Origin: Sepiola atlantica
Taxonomy: Eukaryota > Mollusca > Cephalopoda > Sepiida > Sepiolidae
Assembly: GCA_963556195.1 (NCBI GenBank)
Contig: OY744531.1
Span: 103,708,142 to 103,772,141, forward strand
DNA: 64,000 bases
Direction of reading: 5' to 3'
Shown here: one piece after another, positions 45,391 to 55,944 of the stretch
How positions within the stretch are numbered: position 1 is the first letter of the stretch
Layout: every line of letters begins with the position of its first letter
Program-made: the position numbers and the translations under genes
The notes under the pieces: generated by a model
What the model saw: the letters and a program-made list of their open reading frames with translations, nothing else
Database searches by the model: none
Told to the model about the DNA's origin: nothing

Positions 45391-45800
45391 TAATTAAATA
45401 GTAATTACCATAAAAATAATTGAATAGCAATTACCATAAACATAATTAAATAGCAATTACCATAAAATAATTAAATAGTAATTACCATAAAAAATAATTA
45501 AATAGTAATTACCATAAAAATAATTAAATAGTAATTACCATAAAAATAATTAAATAGTAGTTACCATAAAAAATAATTAAATAGTAATTACCATAAAAAT
45601 AATTATATAGTAATTACCATAAAAATAATTAAATAGTAATTACTATAAAAATAATTAAATAGTAATTACCATAAAAATGATTAAATACTAATTACCATAA
45701 AAATAATTAAATAGTAATTACCATAAAAATAATTAAATAGTAATTACCATAAAAATAATTAAATAGTAATTACCATAAAAATAATTAAATAGTAATTACC
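45391..45800. repeat. 26-bp minisatellite
   Basis: About 16 units of AATTAAATAGTAATTACCAT plus AAAAAT, with one-base length variants. Confidence 0.95.
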
Positions 45801-45839
45801 AGCCCCCCCTCCTCTCTCTTACGTTTACAAAATTTCTCG

Positions 45840-46140
45840 CCGACGGACAGACAGACAGAAAGACAGACAGACAGTCTACAGTTGACTTTTTATTTAGAGT
45901 GAACATCTCCATTCAAATTCATTTCATAGGGAGAGGATTGTCTGACTTGCTATTTGCTTTTCTATGTAAATCTTTTTAATGCTTTTTAAAAAAAACATAT
46001 TTCAATAAGGTAGGACTGAACTATCGCGAGTTTTAAAAAAAACGCTAGTCATTATTTATGACCGAAACAAAAAAACTCTCCTATTTTGCCTTTCCATTTT
46101 GTAATTTTCTTTCTGTAATTTTGTTCTATGATTATTCGGA
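45840..46140 (+). repeat. Dispersed repeat (second copy at 60.0 kb)
   Basis: GACTTGCTATTTGCTTT, TAGGACTGAACTATCGCGAG and the following AAAAAC/CTAGTC block are repeated at 60,030-60,160. The left edge has GACAGACA repeats (45,843-45,870). Confidence 0.6.
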
Positions 46141-46144
46141 AGTA

Positions 46145-46800
46145 GGGAGTAGCTAGATATAAAATAACCGGATACACTTGATAGGATGTTGGGGCGGATA
46201 GACAACGGACCGTAAAGGCATAAAATAAGTTAGAAATGAATGAGAGCGATCGTTGGTCACACGAAGAAATAAGAAAACACGTTCTAAATTCTAAAGTTTA
46301 AAGAAATAGAAAAAAAGTTAAATGTATAAATTGGTATGGAAACTAGACAGGAAAATTTGATTGAAACGTTATGGACATTGATTTGCGTTCTTTTTCTCTT
46401 TTCCGTTGAACAGTTCTGTACTCGTTAATTTTGTGACGGGACGGATATATGTTTACAAATAAATACACGTTCCTCTTTATTATAGAGTGGATGGTTCGAA
46501 AGTCTGCTGTCTATGTGGTTGTGTCACTTATAGACAACTAAGCTACTCGGCAGAATTTATTTAGTCATTCACATAAACGAAACCACTTCCGGTAAAAATG
46601 CCAAAGGCCCAATCTCTAGAATGATATAGGCGAAGTTTTATTTAAATAGTTTTAAAATAATCAGACCAATTGGCCGAACCAATACAAATAAACAAATTGA
46701 TTTAATCAACTCGTTGCTTGAAAGTGAAACACTTCACTCCTACTTGGAACACCTCGTTGGTCTGTCAGAATTTCAAAATACTGAAAATCAGTCCTCTGCG
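46145..46800. other. No gene recognised
   Basis: No supported feature. Confidence 0.45.
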
Positions 46801-46804
46801 TCAT

Positions 46805-47154
46805 GAGTATTGATTTACTCCTCTCCAGGAGTTAGGCACAAGGCCAGTGTTTTATCTTAAACCCACAAGTAAGATGTGACCCAAGGTCGGGTCGGGAAAG
46901 TGGGGTTTTAAAATTGCCTGGGCAGCCCCGTCGGCATTCCCCGGTAGGGGCGCCTCAGACAGTAAGCAATAAACTTACTCCTCCCCAAAGAGGGGAGGCG
47001 AAGCCTTGGAGGGTGGACCTTCTAGAACTGCAAAGGATAGACCCATAGACCGGCGTAAATCAAGCCCCGAAGGCCAAGACAACACCAGTGTATGGAGTGC
47101 AGTATCCATCGGAACAGATACTACACTTTGATCTTAGCCAAAAGGCCAAGAAAC
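46805..47154 (-). mobile_element. U2 snRNA-headed SINE, copy 2
   Basis: Minus-strand head (47,154-47,097): TTCTTGGCCTTTTGGCTAAG, ATCAAAGTGTAGTATCTGTT, CCGATGGATACTGCAC. The body has the inverted-repeat segment, CTCCCCTCTTTGGGGAGGAG and the CCTACCGGGGAATGCC hairpin, and ends GGAGAGGAGTAAATCAATAC. The tRNA-like segment seen in copies 1, 5 and 6 is missing. The head abuts the LINE fragment at 47,160. Confidence 0.85.
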
Positions 47155-47159
47155 TGCTT

Positions 47160-48300
47160 GAATATCTAATATATCCCGAAATTTTCAACCACCTCAGCAA
47201 AAGCAATCTACTTAGTGACAAGAAATACGACCGTTTTCCTACAAAGTCAACTGTGGGTGTGCTAACTGTAATGTCGCACAGGATCAGCGAATCTCTTGAC
47301 GGAGGATTTGTTTTTGAGAAGAATACCTTTGATGTATCAAAGAACGTCGATAGGCTCTGGCACAAAGAAGAGCTGGTCCACAAACTTGCTAGCTTCGAAG
47401 TATCTGACAATGTCTTCACAACCATTGATTTTTGTTCTCGAATAAGTTTATGAAATTATTGTTAATGAGCAGAGATCGAATATACCAACTCAATGCCGAC
47501 GTACTTCAAGGATCAATTCTGAGACCAACACTCTCCTGAATCTGCATTAATGATTTGCTAAATCGTATCCTGAGATCATTTGTCAACACCCTAAGCGGTC
47601 CATGAAAGCACATCGGAAAGCACTGGTAACTAATATCTTGTTGATTTTTTTCTCTTCGGACATGAAGAACGTGATGCAATGGGGGAAAAGTGAATAGTTA
47701 TTTTAAACACTTCTGAAACTAAGCGTCTCTTCTTTCACCACCAGCGCTTTGATCAAGTCGAAATAAATGACTCTTCTTGAAGCCTCCTATTATTTTAATA
47801 AGCTGTTAGGACTTACTTTCACTCCAGATCTTAAATAGAAGACTGTTGCTAAAGTTACTGAAAAAATGATTGGATAATTCTACTGCTCCAAAAAGTACCT
47901 GATTCCAGATGAACCACCATAAGTGTCAAATACGCCATAAAACGGAATACTGCTATCACATGTATGGAGATGAGACAAGACGCACTCTTTACTGCCTCGA
48001 TAAAATGCAAAATAAACTTCAAATTCTAGTGAGGATGATCTTTTCTCTTCCCTACAACCTCGTTTTCACAGAATATACGTTGCTAGTCTCGCTCTACTCT
48101 ATCGTTATTTCCGTTGAAGGTGCTCGACTGAGCTCCAATCTCTGGTTCCTCCCTGTAAGACAGTAACAACAATAACCGGTCTTATTACCACAACTACCAC
48201 AACGGTAAATGACTTTTCTCTCTTCCTCCATGTGGCTATCGCCAGGCGAAATCTCCTTTGGCGGAGTGTGTTTGCAAGAGCTTCATGTCTGAAGATCATT
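47160..48300 (+). pseudogene. Non-LTR retrotransposon ORF2 fragment, decayed
   Basis: LLEYLIYPEIFNHLSKSNLL, STVGVLTVMSHRISESLDGG, NVDRLWHKEELVHKLASFEV (FD-VWH motif region altered) and a QGSILRPTLS-like box follow the RT order. The C-terminal end follows later as SLALLYRYFR..RCSTELQSLVPP. Stops and frameshifts are frequent. The 5' part is cut off by the SINE at 46,805-47,154. Confidence 0.8.
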
Positions 48301-48304
48301 ACCT

Positions 48305-48824
48305 CAGCACTGCTTACCTGTTGATTACACCTTAGTCGTCTTTAACTTCAAAGTAATCAAACGCAGTTGATACCTTTGGTCAATGTTAGTACCGCCATAG
48401 TAGTGTTCATCTCTCGGCTGACAACTATTCCCTCTTATTAAATCTTGTCCTTAAGGGTCTATTCGCCTTCATAAATGGTGAACCAATAATAATAAATAGT
48501 CTTACAAATGCTGGCTAGTAAGAAATGGACGGAGCTAGTATACAACAAACAATTCTGGTAATTGCACTATCATGAAACCATGAGTAACTGGGTGGGTTCA
48601 TCATATAAATATATGTATAGATGCCAATCATCTGTAGATGTTTTACAATAAAAATAAATTTTGCGGAGAAATGACTGTTGCACAATTAAGGGCAAGTAGT
48701 TTGTATTTCTGTACTTGGGTTACCTCAAAGCTTTAACGTTTGTTTTACTCCAGATGGAAACGTGATATATATGCATATGATTTATTCCTAAACTGCGATG
48801 CACACACATCTACATAAATCCTTC

Positions 48825-48825
<1 letters not shown>
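48305..48825. other. No gene recognised
   Basis: No supported feature. Confidence 0.45.

Positions 48826-48826
<1 letters not shown>

Positions 48827-48901
<75 letters not shown>
48827..48901. repeat. (GA)n microsatellite
   Basis: GA repeats with AAAG interruptions. Confidence 0.95.
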
Positions 48902-48902
<1 letters not shown>

Positions 48903-48904
48903 AG

Positions 48905-49460
48905 ATCAAAATGCATGAATTTTCTCATCAATATTCATTGGCTCATTTTTTGTTGTTTCACATTGTATTTGATGTTTCCCCTTCTCATTGTCAGACTAAG
49001 CAGGGGGATCACGGATGCAGCTTACCGTGAAGCCCTCATCAGTTGACGATCTATGTCTGTGCTAATGATAGTGGTGCCAGGGATGAGTGTGGAATCGAAA
49101 TAAGAGCGCAGCAGATTTCGGCGCCTGAAGACTTGATGAAATGTCTACATGTAATAACTCAATTCTGAAACGCACAAAAGGAAACCAATGCATTCTAATA
49201 TGTATTTACTTGGATCAGAGCAATTTCACTTATTAGATTTAAACTTTTTCTTTGCGTGGGAAAAATGAGATACGAACTTAATTTTTTAAAATTTGTTTTG
49301 TTTGTTCTTGCGACAAATGAAAGCCATTTGGCTAAACAAATTGAGAACTTCTTGGCAATTAACAGTGTTATATAGGCATTTAAATTTCGCTTTCTCACAG
49401 TATCTGTTCCGATTGATACGCCACGAATGTAGACGGTACTAACTAGAATAAAATCTAACA
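48905..49460. other. No gene recognised
   Basis: No supported feature. Confidence 0.45.
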
Positions 49461-49463
49461 TTC

Positions 49464-49811
49464 CTTCTTGGCCCTTTGGCTAAGATCAAAGTGTAGTACC
49501 TGTTCCGATGGATACTGCACCCCATACTGGTGTTGTCTTGGCCTTCGGGTCTTGATTTACGCCAGTCAATGAGTCTGTCCTGTGCAGTTCTGGGAGGTCC
49601 ACCTTCCCAGGCTTTTCCTCCCCTCTTTGGGGAGGAGTAAGTTTATTGCTTACTGTCTGAGGCGCCTCTACCGGGGAATGCCGACGGGGCTGCCCAGGCA
49701 ACTTTTAAACCCCACTTTCCCGACCCGACCTTCGGTCATATCTTACTTGTGGAAGTAAGATAAAAAACTGGCCTTGTGCCTAACTCCTGGAGAGGAGTAA
49801 ATCAATACTCA
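49464..49811 (+). mobile_element. U2 snRNA-headed SINE, copy 3
   Basis: Head CTTCTTGGCCCTTTGGCTAA, GATCAAAGTGTAGTACCTGT. The inverted-repeat segment (ACTGGTG..CGCCAGT, diverged), CTCCCCTCTTTGGGGAGGAG and CTACCGGGGAATGCCG follow, then tail GGAGAGGAGTAAATCAATAC. The tRNA-like segment is absent. It is followed directly by a tRNA-like repeat. Confidence 0.85.
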
Positions 49812-49941
49812 CGGCAGGTGACTGAGAGCCAATTGTTTCGGAACGTTGACTGTCGACAAGACAGTCGTTTTCGATCCTAGCTTGGGGCATTTGCTTGTCT
49901 AGCCACACTGAAGAACTGAGCGGATTCGCCCGCCTTTAGAT

Positions 49942-49943
<2 letters not shown>
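49812..49943 (+). mobile_element. tRNA-like SINE fragment (possible)
   Basis: GTTTTCGATCC resembles a B box. The 3' end CACTGAAGAACTGAG..TAGATGACTATATA is shared with 62,735-62,790. A cloverleaf was not closed convincingly. Confidence 0.35.

Positions 49944-49979
<36 letters not shown>
49944..49979. repeat. (TA)n microsatellite
   Basis: TA run immediately before the twin hammerhead palindrome. Confidence 0.95.
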
Positions 49980-49982
<3 letters not shown>

Positions 49983-49983
49983 T

Positions 49984-50062
49984 TATTTCATTTTGACTAA
50001 AAAATTGATTTTGTTTCACGAGAGCGATTTGAGGCGCTCCCGATCGTCAGGCCTTGAAATAA
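49984..50062 (-). ncRNA. Hammerhead motif, left arm (cleavage side altered)
   Basis: Minus strand: CTGACGA (plus 50,044-50,050), stem II CGGGAGCG/CGCTCTCG, GAAAC (plus 50,013-50,017), stem III ACAAAA/TTTTTT with one mismatch, triplet TTA instead of GTA. The stem I outer helix TATTTCA/TGAAATA is kept. Confidence 0.6.
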
Positions 50063-50077
50063 CATTATCAGCTAATC

Positions 50078-50155
50078 TATTTCAAGACCTGACGATCGGG
50101 AGCGCCTCAAATCGCTCTCGTGAAACAAAATCAATTTTGTAGTAAAAATGAAATA
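50078..50155 (+). ncRNA. Hammerhead ribozyme motif, right arm (complete)
   Basis: Stem I is AC/GT next to the core, an internal loop, then TATTTCA (50,078-50,084) with TGAAATA (50,149-50,155). The core is CTGACGA (50,089-50,095). Stem II is CGGGAGCG/CGCTCTCG closed by a T-T opposition. GAAA follows at 50,122, then stem III ACAAAA/TTTTGT with loop TCAA, and cleavage triplet GTA ending at 50,141. The internal loop in stem I is usual for fast natural hammerheads. Confidence 0.75.
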
Positions 50156-50284
50156 AATTATCATATATATTTATATATCTGCTCTATATTTTTATTGAGC
50201 ACTCTCAGAAACCCGGTTCAACTCCCCTGGATTTATACCCTGTGGATATATACCATACCCGGATTATATATATATACACTTATT

Positions 50285-50410
50285 AATTATTTTAATACAA
50301 AAAAACCATCAGAAAAATTGAAACATATAAAAGTTATAATTAAGCAGAAGTATGTTATTATTTTTAACTATGCTTGCATAAATGAGAAAATACTGTCTAA
50401 ATAAACACAT

Positions 50411-50454
<44 letters not shown>
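50285..50454 (+). repeat. Copy of the 32.0-kb repeat with (TA)n
   Basis: ACCATCAGAAAAATTGAAAC, AAGTTATAATTAAGCAGAAG and CTTGCATAAATGAGAAAATA, then TA repeats (50,413-50,454). Confidence 0.75.
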
Positions 50455-50455
<1 letters not shown>

Positions 50456-50489
50456 CTTCTTTGTAATATGGTAGGAGAAATCCCTGCAG

Positions 50490-50760
50490 AGTGCTCGATT
50501 AATTAAGAATTAAAGTTAAAAATTAAAAATTAAGAGCGTAATATCTATTTATTTTGGCACAGAAAAATTAGTACAACATTCGTACCGTCGGTTTCAAGCA
50601 CGGAAGGACTTAGCCATCCGGCTCTCTTTAGCTTCTGTTGTCATCTGTTTCGGAAATCGGAAGTCACGTGTAACTCTCGTTTGGACGCGTTATTTGCTTA
50701 GAGTGTTATGTATGTTTGTTTAAAACCGGCGGTACGAATGTTGTACTAATTTTTCTGTAT
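50490..50760 (-). mobile_element. Short relative of the 36.4-kb inverted-hammerhead element
   Basis: The minus-strand copy at ~50,568-50,650 has CTAAAGA (core G lost), GAAACCGACGGTA and part of the long stem I. A plus-strand 3' half (AAAACCGGCGGTACGAATGT, TGTACTAATTTTTC) lies at ~50,727-50,755. The middle (AGTCACGTGTAACTCTCGTT) is the inverse of 36,845-36,905. (TA)n bounds both sides. Confidence 0.65.
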
Positions 50761-50794
50761 CAAAATAAATAAATAAATATATATATAAAAATAA

Positions 50795-50798
<4 letters not shown>

Positions 50799-50852
<54 letters not shown>
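50799..50852. repeat. (TA)n microsatellite
   Basis: TA run between two ribozyme-type repeats. Confidence 0.95.
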
Positions 50853-50857
<5 letters not shown>

Positions 50858-50919
50858 CTGTATTTAGGAAGCATTTTCTCATTTATGCAAACATTGTTTA
50901 AAATGTTTAAATTGCTCTT

Positions 50920-51074
50920 GACACCTGAAGATGATTCGAGGAAGAATCGAAAACGTTCGTGAAACGTATGGTATCAGTTTTTTTTGTTTTTAATGCGAAA
51001 AAGATAGCAGAAAAATTGAAAAAATAAAAAAGTTATAATTAAACAACGAATTTTGTAACTTTTAACAATGCTTG

Positions 51075-51148
<74 letters not shown>
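50920..51148 (+). repeat. Hammerhead-like tail plus 32.0-kb-type repeat and (TA)n
   Basis: CTGAAGA (50,925-50,931), stem GATTC/GAATC, GAAAACGTTC and GTG pairing with upstream CAC. The body is as at 32.0 kb, with a TA run at 51,079-51,148. One extra base precedes stem II. Confidence 0.65.
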
Positions 51149-51149
<1 letters not shown>

Positions 51150-51640
51150 TTTATTAAATAATTATGTATACATATATAATTATTTAATAAATAAATATTT
51201 TTAATATCCATAGAAATATATATCTTTCGTGTTTCTACAATCGTCAGTATGAAATTAGTTAACCATACCGCCTGTCGGACGATGCGATCTGCGAATACAT
51301 TGATTATGAACCCCGTCTTTTTACCACAAAGCTGTCGTGGCAATCAGGTTTAGAAATGCGAGAAAAATACGCCTTATACTTTACAAGTAGACACAAGTAC
51401 TAAGTTCTTAACAGTGTTTTAATCTTCTAAATCGAGAGAACCTCGAAAAGTGGCTACCTTTGAATCTTCAATTTAAATCCTCTAAAATGTCTCACCTTAT
51501 CGGAGCATAATAATCATTATTTAATAAATGTATATCTTTTAATATCCATAAATATATATATGTTTCCTGTTCTACACTCGTCAGTACGGAATTACGTAAC
51601 CGTACCGCCGGTCGTATGGGGTAACGTGTATATCTGAGTA
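51150..51640. repeat. Two direct copies of a ~120-bp repeat with hairpin
   Basis: 51,170-51,300 and 51,510-51,625 share TTAATATCCATA, CTACA.TCGTCAGTA.GAATTA and AACC.TACCGCC. TACGG/CCGTA brackets form a hairpin. Confidence 0.7.
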
Positions 51641-51780
51641 TCGGGATTGGCAGGTAGTAACGTATGCGTGAACGAAGGAACAAAAAGCGAACGTATTATA
51701 TGGACAACGCGTAGATTGTTTCGAATAAACTAAATGAGGTACATATGTCGTAAACAATTTGCGAAAAGTGTGTAAATACT

Positions 51781-52117
51781 GAGTATTAATTTACTCCTCT
51801 CCAGGAGTTAGGCACAAGGCCAGTTTTTATCTTACTCCCACAAGTAAGATGTGACCCAAGGCTGGGTCGGAAAGTGGGGTTTAAAAATTGCCTGGGTAGC
51901 CCCGTCGGCATTCCCCGCTAGGGGCGCCTCAGGCAGTAAGCAATAACCTTACTCCTCCCCAAAGAGGGGAAGTAAAGCCTGGGAGGGTGGACCTCCTAGA
52001 ACTGCACAGGACAGCCCCATAGACCGGGGTAAATCAAGCCCCGAAGGCCAAGACAATACCAATCTATGGGGTGCAGTATCCATCGGAACAGATACTACAC
52101 TTTAATCTTAGCCAAAT
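51781..52117 (-). mobile_element. U2 snRNA-headed SINE, copy 4 (5' end clipped)
   Basis: Complete tail, CCCCGCTAGGGGCGCCTC hairpin variant, and inverted-repeat segment TAGACCG/..TCTATGG. The head keeps GATACTACACTTTAATCTTA on the plus strand but stops at GCCAAA, so about 12 bp of the U2 start are missing. Confidence 0.85.
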
Positions 52118-52137
52118 GATGAGCATGGAACTCTTTT

Positions 52138-52198
52138 TACTATTACTGCTACTACTACTACTAGTACTACTACTACTACTACTACTGAAATGATAAAC

Positions 52199-52236
<38 letters not shown>

Positions 52237-52245
52237 CATAATAAT
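52138..52245. repeat. (CTA)n and (AAT)n microsatellites
   Basis: CTA/CTAGTA run 52,138-52,188 and AATAAT run 52,195-52,255. Confidence 0.95.
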
Positions 52246-52423
52246 AATAATCATAATGATGACACTGATGATACATATCAATATGTGAATGGATACACGC
52301 CTATATACTAGTAATGTACACAGGCAACCAACAAATCTTAGAGAGACGTCTTATCATTAGCATTCTGGTGAATACTGCCAAATTCACACATATAAATAGG
52401 TTATGGGTTAAAGTTATGGTTAC

Positions 52424-52478
52424 GGTTAGGGTTAGAGTAAGGTTAGGGTTAGAGTTAGGGTTAGGGTTAGGGTTAGGC
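52424..52478 (+). repeat. Interstitial telomere-like (TTAGGG)n
   Basis: Seven to eight TTAGGG/TTAGAG units. Shorter runs in the other orientation lie at 35,343 and 58,585. Confidence 0.9.
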
Positions 52479-52499
52479 TATGTTGCTAATTGTAATAAG

Positions 52500-53205
52500 A
52501 TTTCCCTTGAGGCATGGTATAAGTCCTTGTGATACGAATTGTTACGAATAATGCGCTGAACAGAATTTAGGTTAAGCTTTGAATTGAGATTAGAATGTGA
52601 TGTTTGAATTCAAATATGTTCTGAAAGTATCATTAGATTTAAAAAAGAAAACAAAAGCGATTTGTTAATTAGCCGAGGCAGGTACGAACAAGAAACTAGA
52701 CTCCGTATGCAATCCGGTAACGTCAGAGCGGATTTGGTAATTGTATAGCAAAGCCTTCTACTGCGCTGGCTGTCACTGGGAGCTTGGAGGTTCGGAACTG
52801 TACATGAAATAAAAAAGGTAAGAAACATCAAATGAACTAAGCGATGAACATTCTCTTTGTGTTCCTCTAGTCTTAAATAGTAAACGAGCCTGCGCGGGAA
52901 AGATGCTGTCAGAAATCCCCGAAGAATTCCGCAACGAAAGAGCAAGTAAGTGTTTCTTTTTAGTTCTATTAGGTGTTGTATACTCAACGAAGATGTTGGA
53001 TACCTGAAACATAATTATGAGAAAAAACGTCTAACTAAAGGAGTTACTGAACTTTACAAACTTTCGTGTGTGGCTCAAGGCAAAGAATTGCGAGGCTATG
53101 TACGTTATATTATATGCTTGTTACGGGAAGTTTTCTAGATTGGGCCAGAGTTCGAGTTAAGAAAGACATTTTGAAGAGAGTGTAAGGTTATTTGTTGCTT
53201 CATAT
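52500..53205. other. No gene recognised
   Basis: No supported feature. A possible micro-exon was considered and rejected. Confidence 0.4.
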
Positions 53206-53211
53206 ATTGAT

Positions 53212-53750
53212 CCCCCGATTTATAAAATCGGGGGACTTATGTTTTGAGGCATGTCCGTCCGTCCCGCGTCTGTCCAATTTTTTTTCCGCAACCATCCATT
53301 GAATTTCTCTGATATTTTGCATGAAGTTGTAACTTTGGTCGGGTTAGAAAGTGACATTTTTTGCCCCATAACTTTTCATTCATCCATTCAATTTCTCTTA
53401 AACTTGGCCAAAATGTGGAGGCAATTGTTCCTAATAGAAAATAAGTATCGCTGACCTTGGGAAAAATCTGGTTCGCGCCTCCAGGGGGTCAAAAACCCCA
53501 AAATGGCAAAAAAAATGACCCTTTACTCCCATAGCGTTTGATCCATCCATTCAATTTTTCTGAAACTTTGCCAAAATGTAGAGGCATTTGTTCTGAATAT
53601 AAAATGAGCATCCTTGATCTCAAAAAAATTCTGGTTCGCGCCCCCAGGGGGTCAAAAATCCCTCAAATTGCCCAAATTTATTGCATTTTACACTCGCCAC
53701 ATCGAGTCACACACATTGGGGGCACGCACGCACGCACGCATGCACGCACG
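53212..53750 (+). mobile_element. Unclassified ~0.55-kb element, copy 2
   Basis: Begins with palindrome CCCGATTTATAAAATCGGG, then GTCCGTCC, ATTGAATTTCTCTGATATTT, two ~75-bp internal modules with CCATCCATTCAATTT, and ends TACACTCGCCACATCGAGTC with (CGCA)n (53,727-53,752). Confidence 0.75.
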
Positions 53751-53754
53751 CGCG

Positions 53755-54360
53755 GCTTGTTTTATTTTCTCGTGTTTCTTTAATATTCAACCTGTCGGTT
53801 CGAGATGTTTTATTATCAAGTCGCCATCGCTCAGGATACTTCCATTACCCCCTAAAATGGGCGCTAATTATTCACCCGTCGTGTTAACATTCATAATCAT
53901 GTCATTTAGAAACCAAAGATTCTTCTTTGTTCAATCACTGTCATCTTCTCCCATGAATTAATCCGGGGTAAATTGGTAACGTATTTTATTGCTTCTTCAT
54001 TTAATATCATAATCGATTTAATTTTATATTATGATTGATTTCCCTTACGATTTCTTGTTCAATAACAATTATTATTTCACTTTTTTCGTCAGCTTTTTTT
54101 TCTATTTTTTGTCCTTTGGACCTCTTTTCATTTTTCCCTATTTTCGAATGCTGTCTCTTTTCTCATGTAATTCGCGAAATGCTTAATGACATTGTTTCGT
54201 ACGATGGAATCTGCTACGCTGAGATAAATTCAGATGCGTTCTATTGTTGTCATTTATGCACTGATATTGTTGGAAATGAAGTAAATAGTTACTTGTGTTC
54301 AATTAACCGTTTCCAATAAATCCTTCCAAATTAATCTTAGTTATTGGTATAAAATAACCC
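53755..54360. other. No gene recognised
   Basis: No supported feature. Confidence 0.45.
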
Positions 54361-54760
54361 GTGATGAATATTAAGATTGCAATTAGATTATGCTTTGACG
54401 AGCTTACTGCTATTGTACCCCTACGACGTAAATTCACTAGACGAACCCGCCAATCTGCCAAATCCCATCCATACACTGTAGACGTCCCCAGATACCGAAG
54501 AGCTTTCTACTCCAAAAGCTTCTTTCCTCGTGTTGCTGGACTCTGGAACTCACTCTCTGCTCCCTACTATCCTGACGTTACTGACATGCAGAAATGTAAA
54601 ACTAATGTAAACAGAGATCTCGCTGCGTAGCTCCTAACTTAGGTTGACCCCCCCCCCCCAAAAAAAAAAACCGTCACCCTTTTTTCTTAGTAGCCTTTTA
54701 AGTCTACAGTGACGGCCTGCCTTGTTGTGGGTGAACTATGATAAAAAATTCTTATTCTAC
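54361..54760 (+). pseudogene. LINE 3' end, 5'-truncated
   Basis: Encodes HPYTVDVPRYRRAFYSKSFF, PRVAGLWNSLSAPYYP and TDMQKCKTNVNRDLAA before a stop at 54,628. This is the usual C-terminus of jockey/CR1-like ORF2 proteins. A C-run/A-run and a GACGGCCTGCC..ATGATAAAAAATTC tail follow. No RT domain is present, consistent with 5' truncation during insertion. Confidence 0.8.
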
Positions 54761-54794
54761 CAATATATGCAACGTGTTGTTAGGGTATCTAAAC

Positions 54795-55290
54795 GAATAC
54801 TCTAGGCACATGAAATGTCAAAATAATCGAAACGAATATTCTAAGCACATGAAGTGCCAAAATGATTAAAACAGATATTCTAAGCACATGAAGTTACAAA
54901 ATAATTAGAACGAATATTCTAAGCACATGAAGTGCCCAAATAATCGAAACGAATACTCCAAGCACATGAAGTGCCAACATAATTAGAACGAATATTCTAA
55001 GCACATGAAGTGCCAAAATAATCGAAACGAATATTCTAAGCACATGAAGTGCCAAAATAATTAAAACGAATATTCTAAGCACATGAAGTGCCAAAATAAT
55101 CGAAACGAATATTCTAAGCACATGAAGTGCCAAAATAATTAAAACGAATATTCTAAGCACATGAAGTGCCAAAATAATTAAAACGAATATTCTAAGCACA
55201 TGAAGTGCCAAAATAATTAAAACGAATATTCTAAGCACATGAAGTGCCAACATAATTAGAACGAATATTCTAAGCACATAAAGTGCTAAA
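54795..55290. repeat. 39-bp minisatellite
   Basis: About 12-13 units of CGAATATTCTAAGCACATGA, AGTGCCAAAATAATTAAAA. Because 39 is divisible by three, an open frame (ALHVLRIFVLIIL) persists on the minus strand. It is not evidence for a protein. Confidence 0.97.
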
Positions 55291-55299
55291 ATGTATTTC

Positions 55300-55615
55300 A
55301 TGAATTACTTGAAAACTACGCACGGGTCGGTAATACAAGACGACAAAAAAAAACGTGTTTAACAAAATATACATTTATTAATTGTTTGCTTCGTGAGTGC
55401 CGCAATTCACCATAATATTCTTAATTATAGATGACCTTCGTCTGCAATTTTTCAGGTCTTGTTTTTTTTATCATTCTGAAGAACAAGTCACACCCCTCAC
55501 CAGAGATGCCTTGCCAGGAACCGGTTTAGTCTGGATAACTCGACTCTACGGCAAATAGTTCCAAAGAATGTTAAACCAGTAGCGCGAATAGATTTACCTG
55601 ATTAATCTACCTAAC
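55300..55615. other. No gene recognised
   Basis: No supported feature. Confidence 0.5.
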
Positions 55616-55705
55616 TACTACTACTACTACTACAACAACTACTACTACTACTAATAATAATACTAATACTAATAATAATAATAATACTGCTACTACTGCT
55701 ACTAG
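55616..55705. repeat. (CTA)n/(AAT)n microsatellite
   Basis: Trinucleotide CTA, AAT and CTG/CTA runs. Confidence 0.95.
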
Positions 55706-55944
55706 TGTAGCACTACGTGTTTCTGGAACGGCGGTTCATCCTGTGAACAGCTGTAGTCTTAGGTAGTCAGCTCAATCAGTTGTGCCGTTTCTCTGTTTTC
55801 TTCTTCGTTCTATGAAGCTTATTTGCCACGTCCGTTCACTGTTATGACGCAACTTCCTGACACGTTATTTTCTTGACACTTTACCTTATAATGAAACATT
55901 CCTCTTTACTTAATCTACTTCCTACGCCATGTATTGCTAAATAG

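Larger units (their letters stand above)
49981..50160. mobile_element. Palindromic element made of two facing hammerheads
   Basis: Arms of ~80 bp are almost exact reverse complements (GAGCGATTTGAGGCGCTCCC, CGATCGTCAGG, TTTCATTTT) around an ~18-bp centre at ~50,061-50,078. Each arm contains a hammerhead running outward, one on each strand. The total is only ~180 bp, with (TA)n on the left. It looks like a minimal element of two inverted pLTR-type ends. Confidence 0.85.

Noticed and set aside
49464..49530. Functional U2 snRNA gene
   Set aside because: Only the first ~45 bases match. The Sm site and 3' stem-loops are absent, and six copies share a non-U2 body.
51170..51625. CTGACGA..GAAA motifs on the minus strand as hammerheads
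   Set aside because: Stem II closes poorly, and no NUH triplet stands at the expected place for type I or III.
52868..52947. Possible micro-exon (KRACAGKMLSEIPEEFRNERA) with GTAAGT after it
   Set aside because: No recognisable family, and the upstream acceptor does not join to a frame I can follow. It may be chance.
54894..55301. 135-residue frame with a 13-residue repeat (ALHVLRIFVLIIL)
   Set aside because: A 39-bp repeat stays open in any stop-free frame. No start context, no splice sites, and substitutions do not favour silent sites by eye.
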